Shown here piece by piece: positions 15,618 through 22,097 of a DNA stretch of 27,702 nucleotides (its first letter is position 1; each line of letters begins with the position of its first letter). The DNA is from DAOSEC01 sp035362935 (GTDB lineage: Bacteria > Bacillota_I > Bacilli_A > ML615J-28 > CAG-313), in NCBI GenBank assembly GCA_035362935.1, contig DAOSEC010000022.1, positions 1-27,702 on the forward strand, in the 5' to 3' direction. Made by a program: the position numbers and the translations under genes. The notes under the pieces are model-generated. The model saw only the letters and a program-made list of their open reading frames with translations, was not told the DNA's origin and did no database searches.

Positions 15618-16908
15618 CTAATTCTTCTAATATCTTAGTAAATATATTCATAGATCGTTCATAATAAAGACGTTTGCGATCTTTTTTATGGTGTTTCAAC
15701 TCGAGTGGTTTCATAATCCCATAGTTTACATTCATCGGATTAAAGTTGGAAATCGATGAATGCGCAATATAATGTCCTAAGGATCCAATTGCAGTATCGG
15801 GTGATAAAGCAAGTAGATCTTTTCCTTGTAATAAGCGAGCCATTTGAATTCCAGCAATCAATCCTGAAGCAGCCGACTCAACATAACCTTCTACCCCTGT
15901 CATTTGACCTGCGAAAAACAAGTCATCTCGTAACTTGGACTGGTAGGTAGATCTTAGTACTTTTGGTGAATTGATATAGGTGTTCTTATGCATCACACCA
16001 TATCGCACGATTTCAGCATCTTCTAACCCAGGAATTAGTTGTAACAATTTCTTTTGTTCAGCCCATTTTAGATGAGTTTGAAACCCAACTAAATTGTACA
16101 TGGTATTTTCAAGATTATCTTGTCTTAGTTGCACCACTGCATATGGCTTTTTGTTGTTGTGAGGGTTTGTTAGGCCAACTGGTTTCATAGGACCAAAGAG
16201 AAGTGTTTCTCTTCCACGTTTTGCCATATCTTCAACTGGAATGCAAGCCTCGAATACCTTCATTTCAAACTCTTTTGGTAATACCACATCTGCATGAATT
16301 AAAAAATCATAAAACTGATTAAACTCTTCTTCTGTCATTGGACAGTTTAAATAAGATGGTTCACCTTTGTCATATCTTGATTGTAGGAAAACTTTATCCA
16401 TATTGATGCTTTCAGTTGTCACGATTGGTGCAACAGCATCATAAAAATAAAAGTATTCTTCCCCGAATAACTCCTTAATGTGATTTGATAATATATCTGA
16501 GGTAAGAGGACCTGTCGCAACAATGGTTGGTCCTTCAGGAATAGCAGTCACTTCACCGGATATCACAGTAATATTAGGGTGTTTTTTTAAAATGTTTGTT
16601 ACATATTGCGGAAATTTCAAACGGTCTACTGCCAGTGCACCACCTGCTTCGACTGAGGTACGCATTGCTGCTTGCATAACAATCGAGTCAAGCAACTTCA
16701 TTTCTTCTTTTAATAAGCCTACTGCGTTTTCAAGTCCCTTCGCACGGAATGAATTGCTACAAACAAGTTCAGCAAACAAGTCAGTTTCGTGTGCATCGGT
16801 CATTTTCACAGGTCTCATCTCATATAAATCAACTTTAATATTACGTTTTGCTAGTTGATACGCAGCTTCACTTCCTGCAAGTCCAGCTCCAATTACATTT
16901 ACTCTCAT
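15610..16908 (-). CDS. trmFO: Methylenetetrahydrofolate-tRNA-(uracil-54-C5)-methyltransferase TrmFO
   Basis: FAD- and folate-dependent enzyme that makes ribothymidine at position 54 of tRNA (formerly Gid). The 432-aa protein starts with the FAD-binding VIGAGLAGSEAAYQLA at 5-20 and continues with family-specific VDLYEMRP, LVCSNSFRA near 49-57, GALAVDRLKFP, YFYDAVAPIV and FAGQMTGVEGYVESAASGL at about 348-366. Length is normal. The start has AGGTGAT eight bases upstream and lies close behind its own promoter. Its order before xerC is conserved with Bacillus (trmFO-codV), though clpQ, clpY and codY do not follow here. Confidence 0.97.
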   Translation of the reverse strand: MRVNVIGAGLAGSEAAYQLAKRNIKVDLYEMRPVKMTDAHETDLFAELVCSNSFRAKGLENAVGLLKEEMKLLDSIVMQAAMRTSVEAGGALAVDRLKFPQYVTNILKKHPNITVISGEVTAIPEGPTIVATGPLTSDILSNHIKELFGEEYFYFYDAVAPIVTTESINMDKVFLQSRYDKGEPSYLNCPMTEEEFNQFYDFLIHADVVLPKEFEMKVFEACIPVEDMAKRGRETLLFGPMKPVGLTNPHNNKKPYAVVQLRQDNLENTMYNLVGFQTHLKWAEQKKLLQLIPGLEDAEIVRYGVMHKNTYINSPKVLRSTYQSKLRDDLFFAGQMTGVEGYVESAASGLIAGIQMARLLQGKDLLALSPDTAIGSLGHYIAHSSISNFNPMNVNYGIMKPLELKHHKKDRKRLYYERSMNIFTKILEELGD

Positions 16909-16926
16909 TACAAATCACCTATGTTA

Positions 16927-16935
16927 ATTATACCA
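16927..16935 (-). promoter_or_regulatory. Extended -10 promoter of trmFO
   Basis: Minus strand TGGTATAAT: a perfect -10 with the TGn extension. No good -35 is found; the T-rich stretch TTTTTG at 17 bases is weak. The predicted start is about 10 bases before the trmFO codon. This promoter probably serves trmFO through the 161-aa gene ending at 11757. Confidence 0.65.
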
Positions 16936-16968
16936 TACTTACAAAAACACAAAAAGCGAATTAACGCA

Positions 16969-17883
16969 TTATTTCATCCCATTTGTTTGTGTGATAATTA
17001 ATTTCCCTTCTTCGGTTTGTTTAAACAGGTCCATCTCACTATCTTGTAAAAAGTATGTGAAAAGACTTGCTTCACATTCAAATGATCGTTTGAAGTTTTG
17101 ATATGCTTCTTTGTTATGCCCAAGCAATGCCTCGCAACACGCTAGGTTATACCATAAGCTTCCAATCGAGTCATCTTTTTTTATTCCTTTAAGATACATA
17201 TCCTTAGCTAGTTCTAGATTGCGATCAATGTCCTTATACAAGATTCCTAAGTTCAAATAGGCAAATATATACCCATCAACCTTCTCAATCTCTTCTAATA
17301 AATAATTTTTTGCCAAGTCATATTTTCCTATTTTAGAATAGACAACCCCTAAATTAAAACAAACAAATTTAATGGTTGGATCAATGCCATACGCAATTTG
17401 AGCATGTTCTAAGGCTTTATCGTAATTTTGTTCTAACTCGTAAATCGCTCCAAGATTAATATGTGCCCAAGTAAAATCTTGTTCAATCGATATTGCTTTT
17501 ATATAGTTGTATTTTGCCTTCTCATATTCATGCATATCACCATAAATATTAGCTAAAAAGAAGTAAGCTGTAAAATATTCAGGGTCATATTTGATTGCTT
17601 CGAGATAATATTCAATTGCTTCAAGTGGTTTATTCATTTCTTCACAGTTGATTGCGAGTCCATAATACCCACTCGCATAAGTTTGGTCCATGCTTAAGAT
17701 ATCAGAAAACATATCAAACGACTGAACATAGTCTTTTCGTTCGAAATAGATTAAAGCAACTTTAGACATAACCTCAAGATCGTGATGAATCAAGAGTGCT
17801 TTTAGGAAGTGAGTAAGAGCTACGTCAAATTCATTGTTTTCATATGCGATATTACCTCGACTAACGAGCTCATCATAATTCAT
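16969..17883 (-). CDS. Tetratricopeptide repeat (TPR) protein
   Basis: A 304-aa soluble protein made almost entirely of TPR helix-turn-helix units of about 34 residues, for example GNIAYENNEFDVALTHFLKAL, YGLAINCEEMNKPLEAIEYYLEAI, FFLANIYGDMHEYEKAKYNYIKA, INLGAIYELEQNYDKALEHA and FNLGVVYSKIGKYDLAKNYLL; about seven to eight copies. It ends in a less regular helical cap. It is probably a protein-binding scaffold; no catalytic domain is attached and the partner is unknown. I chose MNYDELVSRG because AGGTGGTGAT lies just upstream; the 17-codon extension runs over the promoter. It has its own promoter and a strong terminator isolates it from the preceding gene. Confidence 0.9.
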   Translation of the reverse strand: MNYDELVSRGNIAYENNEFDVALTHFLKALLIHHDLEVMSKVALIYFERKDYVQSFDMFSDILSMDQTYASGYYGLAINCEEMNKPLEAIEYYLEAIKYDPEYFTAYFFLANIYGDMHEYEKAKYNYIKAISIEQDFTWAHINLGAIYELEQNYDKALEHAQIAYGIDPTIKFVCFNLGVVYSKIGKYDLAKNYLLEEIEKVDGYIFAYLNLGILYKDIDRNLELAKDMYLKGIKKDDSIGSLWYNLACCEALLGHNKEAYQNFKRSFECEASLFTYFLQDSEMDLFKQTEEGKLIITQTNGMK

Positions 17884-17902
17884 AAGTATCACCACCTCTT
17901 TC

Positions 17903-17931
17903 ATTATAAAGCAATTGTTCTTGATTGAAAA
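17903..17931 (-). promoter_or_regulatory. Promoter of the TPR gene
   Basis: Minus strand TTTTCA (17931-17926), a 17-base spacer, TATAAT (17908-17903). The -10 is perfect and the -35 matches four of six. It follows the terminator of the PII-like gene and precedes the chosen start by about 20 bases. Confidence 0.72.
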
Positions 17932-17957
17932 CAAAAAAACAATATTTTTGTCGACAT

Positions 17958-17990
17958 CAAAAAGGTGCGTTCTCTTTTTAACAACGCACC
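17958..17990 (-). terminator. Intrinsic terminator after the PII-like gene
   Basis: On the minus strand GGTGCGTT, an 11-base A-rich loop and AACGCACC (17990-17964) form an 8-bp GC-rich stem followed by TTTTT. It closes the antiporter/PII-like unit. Confidence 0.9.
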
Positions 17991-18000
17991 TCTCATATCC

Positions 18001-18345
18001 TTATTCTCCTAATGTTGTGATGTGTCCAACTGGGACAGTAAACATAAATCCTACACCTGGTTTGATGCATTCTTTCATGACGTGTTTCACTTTAGTCATA
18101 ACTTTTTGAACCAACTCTTCGTTGTCAATAACTGTAAAGATGGTTTTATTATATGGTCTTTCCCCATCTAGTAATAATTTTAATGAACCAAATAGAGGAA
18201 TATCTTGTATGCGTCCATGAACAATAGCACTCGCCATTCCTTGCGAATCAATGATGGTTGCTCCTGCAACCCCTAAATCATAAAAAGCTGACAAAATATC
18301 TTCTAAATAATCTGTTTTATTTAAGACTACAAACAATGCGTACAT
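18001..18345 (-). CDS. Small PII-like (GlnB-superfamily) protein
   Basis: A 114-aa protein that looks like the ferredoxin-like PII fold: N-terminal strand MYALFVVLNK, helix DYLEDILSAFYDLG, strand GATIIDSQGM, then after the loop KTIFTVIDNEELVQKVMTKVKHVM and the ending GFMFTVPVGHITTLGE, which parallels the C-terminal strand of PII proteins (compare IFVLPV in Firmicute PII-like PstA). It lacks the classical T-loop sequence with its modifiable Tyr (no YRG), so it is not a nitrogen-type GlnB. The gene follows the antiporter by 27 bases with AAGGT before its ATG, and ends at a strong terminator; the two form one unit under the c-di-AMP riboswitch. I infer a role as regulator of the antiporter; the ligand is unknown. 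Confidence 0.7.
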   Translation of the reverse strand: MYALFVVLNKTDYLEDILSAFYDLGVAGATIIDSQGMASAIVHGRIQDIPLFGSLKLLLDGERPYNKTIFTVIDNEELVQKVMTKVKHVMKECIKPGVGFMFTVPVGHITTLGE

Positions 18346-18372
18346 GTTTCTTACCTTCTTTCTTTTTTTTCA

Positions 18373-19596
18373 CTAAGCTGGTTCTTCAGCGGTTTTCAAT
18401 ATCGGAGTATCCACAATAATCTTGTCTAATCCGTTAATTTCTCCAGCTTGATGAATCGCTATTTTAGCAAAAATCGGTCCTGTTGTTTCATATATTAACA
18501 CACTAAACATAATGATGGTAGTAATAGCAACAGCATACTGTGGAAGTTGTTGCCTTACCAAGACAGATAGTCCAATCGATATTCCTCCTTGAGGTAACAA
18601 CGCTAGTCCTAAGTATTTTGTAACCATTGGTTCTGCTTTGGTAATCTTTCCACCAATCCATGCACCAATCATTTTTCCGCCACCACGAGCAAAGATATAG
18701 GCAACCCCCATAATCCCAACAGCGGATAAAATTCCTAAATCCAAACTTGCACCAGCAAGTGTGAAAAACAAGACATAAAATGGTGATACAAAGTCATTGA
18801 CTGATCCGAACACACGATTCGAACTTCTATATAAGTTCACTAAGACGGTTCCCATCACAATATTAGTCAATAATGGAGATAACTCAAATAGATTAGCTAG
18901 TGCTGTTGCAACAAGTATTGCTGTAATAGAGATAATTTGCGTCTCTTCCTTTGTTTTTGAGCGCTTCGCTAATTTTGTAAGTACAAATCCTAAGATAAAC
19001 CCAAGTAACACTGAACCAAATATTTCAATAACTGGTCCCATAATCATTTGTAATAAACTAAGTTCCGCTGTAGAAACAGATAATTTTGCAAGTGATATCG
19101 CGATCCCAAATGCCATGATTCCAAGTACATCATCAAGTGCGACAACAGGTAAAATGGTTTTTGTCAATGGTCCATGTGAGCGATACTGTCTCATAACAAG
19201 CAAAGTCGCAGCTGGTGCGGTTGCTGCTGACATCGAAGCAATGACGATGCTAAATGCAAATGGTTGCTTGAATCCAAAATACATGACAGAAAATACAATT
19301 GCGATTGCTCCGATTACTTCTAAAATCGTAATAATGAGAACTTTTTTCCCAATTTTTTTCATTTCTTCTATTTTAAATTCACTACCTATGCTAAACGCGA
19401 TTACTGCTAAAGCAATTTCGCTTATAATGGTAAAAGAACCAATGTCTTGTTCTGATACAAGTTTGAAAAACGATGGCCCAAGCAGTAACCCTGCAACCAA
19501 ATAACCAGATACATTGGGCAACTTCAAAATCTTTGCTAATTTTCCTCCAATGATCCCAACAATCAATACAATACTAATTTTTAACAATACATCCAA
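18373..19596 (-). CDS. Cation/proton antiporter, CPA2 (Kef/NapA-like) family
   Basis: A membrane protein of 407 aa from a TTG start (MDVLLKISIVLIVG), with about 11-13 hydrophobic segments. Family marks: GGKLAKILKLPNVSGYLVAGLLLGPSFF in the N-terminal 45 residues, ASMSAATAPAATLLVMRQYRS, VALDDVLGIMAFGIA with the paired aspartates of CPA exchangers, and a glycine-rich GGKMIGAWIGGKITKAEP segment. It should exchange Na+ or K+ for H+. It ends shortly after the last helix and has no RCK/TrkA-N regulatory domain. The longer open frame from 19701 is rejected: it would begin inside the riboswitch and run through its terminator. AAGGAG lies nine bases before the TTG. Transcription is under a c-di-AMP riboswitch, and the next gene encodes a PII-like protein that may replace the missing cytoplasmic regulator. 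Confidence 0.9.
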   Translation of the reverse strand: MDVLLKISIVLIVGIIGGKLAKILKLPNVSGYLVAGLLLGPSFFKLVSEQDIGSFTIISEIALAVIAFSIGSEFKIEEMKKIGKKVLIITILEVIGAIAIVFSVMYFGFKQPFAFSIVIASMSAATAPAATLLVMRQYRSHGPLTKTILPVVALDDVLGIMAFGIAISLAKLSVSTAELSLLQMIMGPVIEIFGSVLLGFILGFVLTKLAKRSKTKEETQIISITAILVATALANLFELSPLLTNIVMGTVLVNLYRSSNRVFGSVNDFVSPFYVLFFTLAGASLDLGILSAVGIMGVAYIFARGGGKMIGAWIGGKITKAEPMVTKYLGLALLPQGGISIGLSVLVRQQLPQYAVAITTIIMFSVLIYETTGPIFAKIAIHQAGEINGLDKIIVDTPILKTAEEPA

Positions 19597-19659
19597 AATC
19601 TCATACTCCTTTTTTCTATTGTTTGGATGACATTTTTTGCGTTTTTTATTTTGTTCTAA

Positions 19660-19686
19660 AACGATAAAAAGCGCACAACTCGCTCT
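19660..19686 (-). terminator. Riboswitch expression-platform terminator
   Basis: On the minus strand AGAGCG (19686-19681), a 7-base loop and CGCTTT (19673-19668) pair (one G-U), followed by TTATCGTTTT. The upstream AAGCG (19707-19703), at the 3' end of the aptamer, can instead pair with CGCTT of the terminator's 3' arm, an evident antiterminator choice. Confidence 0.65.
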
Positions 19687-19699
19687 ATTAAGCAATGTC

Positions 19700-19826
19700 A
19701 TACGCTTGGTGCACTCCTATGAGGTTAGCTGACGGATTAGGACACCCAAGTTGCCCCTCTTGGTTACCCAAGATTCACCCCAAAAATTTGGTTCCCCCAC
19801 TCTACGTTTTCAATTCGGAGATATCT
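19700..19826 (-). promoter_or_regulatory. c-di-AMP riboswitch (ydaO/yuaA class)
   Basis: The minus-strand leader contains, in the right order and spacing, the hallmark conserved blocks of the ydaO aptamer: GGGGGAACC (19798-19790), GGGGTGAATC (19781-19772), GGGGCAAC then GGGTGTCC, and CCGTCAGCTAACCTC (19735-19721). The AACCAAATTTTTGG hairpin and the TTGGGTAACCAA hairpin lie between them. It is preceded by a strong promoter and followed by a terminator. Known members of this class lower expression when c-di-AMP binds. It governs the antiporter and PII-like genes. Confidence 0.93.
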
Positions 19827-19832
19827 TATAAG

Positions 19833-19861
19833 AGTATAGCACAATCACCTTGAATAGTCAA
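19833..19861 (-). promoter_or_regulatory. Promoter of the riboswitch-antiporter unit
   Basis: Minus strand TTGACT (19861-19856), a 17-base spacer ending TGC, TATACT (19838-19833). Near-consensus with an extended -10. Its spacer contains the right arm of the inverted repeat that follows thrS. Confidence 0.82.
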
Positions 19862-19891
19862 ACAAATGATTGTTTCTTATTCAAGGTGATT
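19843..19891. repeat. 14-bp inverted repeat downstream of thrS
   Basis: AATCACCTTGAATA (19843-19856) and its perfect complement TATTCAAGGTGATT (19878-19891) enclose 21 bases that can themselves pair (AAACAA/TTTGTTT). It begins seven bases after the thrS stop. Read on the plus strand it is followed by TTTT; on the minus strand (the direction of thrS) it lacks a U-tract and runs into the next promoter. It may end thrS transcripts, block antisense transcription, or bind a protein. Confidence 0.9.
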
Positions 19892-19897
19892 TTTATG

Positions 19898-21805
19898 CTA
19901 TTTTTTACGTTCGATACGATCTTTTAATAGTTCAACAAAAGCATCAAAACTAACAGTGTGGCTAGCGTTTTCTCCATATGCACGATATGTAATTTGATTG
20001 TTTTGTACTTCTTGATCCCCAATGACAAGTGAATATGGAACCTTCTTAGTTTGACTTTCACGAATCTTATAACCCATCTTTTCATCTCTTGAGTCAAGTG
20101 ATACACGGTATCCAAGTTGAAGCAATTGGTCATTGATCTTTTTCGCAAACTCACCGTGAGCTTCTGCATTTACTGGAATGACAATCATTTGGACTGGTGC
20201 TAACCATAATGGGAATGCACCCGCATAATGTTCAATTAAGATTCCAATAAAACGCTCAATCGAACCAAATAAGGCTCTATGTAACATGATAGGACGTTTC
20301 TTTTCCCCAGTTGCGTCGATGTAAGTTAAGTCAAAACGTTCTGGTAAATTCATATCAAGTTGAATGGTACCACATTGCCAAATACGATTCATTGAATCTC
20401 TTAATTTAAAATCAAGTTTTGGACCATAAAATGCGCCATCCCCTGGATTTACAATGTACTTTCTTCCAACTTTTTCACAAGCTTCCGCCAATGCTTTTTC
20501 TGCTTTATCCCATGTCTCAATTCTACCAATGTATTTTTCTTCTGGTCTAGTGGATAGCTCAATGTGGTATGATAGGTCAAACACAGAGTAAACTTGATCA
20601 AACAATTGAATGAGTTTCCCTACTTCTTCAATCATTTGATCTTCTCTCATATATAGATGTGCATCGTCTTGTGTAAAGTTACGAACACGGAATAAACCAG
20701 CTAAGGCACCACTTGCTTCATGGCGATGAACAAGACCTAACTCCCCAACTCGTAAAGGTAAATCACGGTAAGAATGAAGCGAGTTTTTATACACCAACAT
20801 TCCACCAGGACAGTTCATCGGTTTGATTGCAAATTCATGTTTGTCAATTTCTGAGGTATACATGTTTTCACGGTAATTAAACCAATGTCCTGATATCTCC
20901 CATAACTCTTTGTCTAACATAATTGGAGTTTGAATGAACTGATATCCTTCTTTGGTATGGACATCATACCAATAGTTTTCCAGTGCGCGTCTTAAAATCA
21001 TACCCTTTGGCAACCAGAATGGGAATCCTGGACCAAATTCGCTAATCATAAAGAGTTCTAACTCTTTTCCTAGTTTTCTATGATCACGTTTTTTACGTTC
21101 TTCTAATAGTACCAAATGAGATTTTAATTCCTCTTCGGTTGCAAAACAAGTACCATAGATACGTTGTAATTGCTCGCGTTTGGAATCTCCACGCCAATAT
21201 GCTCCACTAATCGATAACAATTTAAAATGTTTTAGCCACTTAGTGTTGCTTAAATGTCCACCACGACACAAATCAACAAAATCTCCTTGACGATAAATGC
21301 TGATGATTTCGGTTTCAGGCAAATCGTTGATTAACTCTTGTTTGTACTTGTCATGCGCAAATAGTTCCAATGCATCTTTCTTGCTTAGTTCACTACGTAC
21401 AATCTCAAGATTTTGATTGGCTAGCTTTACCATCATCTTTTCGATGGTTACTAAATCTTCATCGGTTAGCTTAATGTCTTTCAAATCGATGTCATAGTAA
21501 AATCCTTCTTCAATTGCTGGTCCTACACCAAATAACGCATGTGGGTAGATTGCTTTCACTGCGTTTGCTAATAAATGCGCACAAGAATGATTGAACACAT
21601 CAATGGCTCTTTTGTCTTCTTTGGTAATGAGTTCTAATGTGATATCACTATTTACACTTGCATTTAACTCTGTAAAAACTCCATTTACAATCGCACTTAC
21701 AACTCGTTTTGCTAAACTTACAGAAAGTGCTTTTGCGATTTCTTCCACTTTAATTCCTTGTTCAAATTCACGAATGGATCCGTCTAAAAATGTAACTTTA
21801 ATCAT
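19898..21805 (-). CDS. thrS: Threonyl-tRNA synthetase
   Basis: Full-length class II synthetase of 635 aa that charges tRNA-Thr. Order of domains: TGS domain (1-62), the N2 editing domain with HSCAHLL (His73, His77) and LCRGGH (Cys180, His184), which removes mischarged Ser, then the catalytic core with MNCPGG, the HRHEASGALAGLFRVRNFTQDDAH block (motif 2) and GAFYGPKLDF, motif 3 near HRALFGSIERFIG, and the C-terminal anticodon-binding domain with DSRDEKMGYKIRE. All metal and editing residues I can check are present. AGGAGG lies before the ATG. It is regulated by a T-box leader responding to uncharged tRNA-Thr and lies behind dnaI as in Bacillus (dnaI-ytxB-ytxC-thrS). Confidence 0.98.
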   Translation of the reverse strand: MIKVTFLDGSIREFEQGIKVEEIAKALSVSLAKRVVSAIVNGVFTELNASVNSDITLELITKEDKRAIDVFNHSCAHLLANAVKAIYPHALFGVGPAIEEGFYYDIDLKDIKLTDEDLVTIEKMMVKLANQNLEIVRSELSKKDALELFAHDKYKQELINDLPETEIISIYRQGDFVDLCRGGHLSNTKWLKHFKLLSISGAYWRGDSKREQLQRIYGTCFATEEELKSHLVLLEERKKRDHRKLGKELELFMISEFGPGFPFWLPKGMILRRALENYWYDVHTKEGYQFIQTPIMLDKELWEISGHWFNYRENMYTSEIDKHEFAIKPMNCPGGMLVYKNSLHSYRDLPLRVGELGLVHRHEASGALAGLFRVRNFTQDDAHLYMREDQMIEEVGKLIQLFDQVYSVFDLSYHIELSTRPEEKYIGRIETWDKAEKALAEACEKVGRKYIVNPGDGAFYGPKLDFKLRDSMNRIWQCGTIQLDMNLPERFDLTYIDATGEKKRPIMLHRALFGSIERFIGILIEHYAGAFPLWLAPVQMIVIPVNAEAHGEFAKKINDQLLQLGYRVSLDSRDEKMGYKIRESQTKKVPYSLVIGDQEVQNNQITYRAYGENASHTVSFDAFVELLKDRIERKK

Positions 21806-21827
21806 ATGAATATCCTCCTAATCCAAT

Positions 21828-21857
21828 AAAAAAGTCCGTCCTTATCAAAAGGACGGA
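21828..21857 (-). terminator. T-box terminator before thrS
   Basis: On the minus strand TCCGTCCTT, loop TTGAT, AAGGACGGA (21857-21835) is followed by CTTTTTT. It forms when tRNA-Thr is charged. The alternative antiterminator uses the T-box sequence just upstream. Confidence 0.92.
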
Positions 21858-22056
21858 TGACTTCCGCGGTACCACCTTAATTCACCTATTTCATAATAGA
21901 TGCATCTTCATTGAGTCGTTAACGCCGACATACGGTAATCTTTTTCAAGTACAGCTCCTTAGGAGTAATTATAAACCTATCTTATGTAGCTTTCACTATC
22001 CTACACTCGCTGATAATTAGTTGTTTATAACCATGTCTAATTCATCGCTTTTATTA
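21828..22056 (-). promoter_or_regulatory. T-box leader controlling thrS
   Basis: The minus strand carries the T-box signature AAGGTGGTACCGCGG (21878-21864), whose TGGT pairs with the acceptor end of uncharged tRNA. Upstream lies a structured stem I region of about 150 bases from the predicted start, with the arms GTTATAAAC and GTTTATAA visible. A candidate threonine specifier is ACT at 21966-21964 (in AATTACTCC), assigned only tentatively. Context before thrS fixes the amino acid. Confidence 0.93.
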
Positions 22057-22062
22057 ATTAGT

Positions 22063-22091
22063 ATTATATCAAAGAAATAATTTCTTGTCAA
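22063..22091 (-). promoter_or_regulatory. Promoter of thrS
   Basis: Minus strand TTGACA (22091-22086), a 17-base spacer ending TGA, TATAAT (22068-22063). A perfect consensus with extended -10, beginning seven bases after the dnaI stop. Confidence 0.9.
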
Positions 22092-22097
22092 AGGAAA

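Noticed and set aside
16951..16971. Terminator after the TPR gene
   Set aside because: GCG-TTAATT-CGC followed by TTTTT is seen right at the stop codon, but the stem is only three base pairs with mismatches beyond, too weak to call.
18797..19504. A 235-codon open frame on the plus strand within the antiporter gene
   Set aside because: It is the antisense of a conserved membrane-protein gene, has Ser/Thr/Ala-rich noise composition, no recognisable motif and no plausible ribosome site or promoter on that strand.
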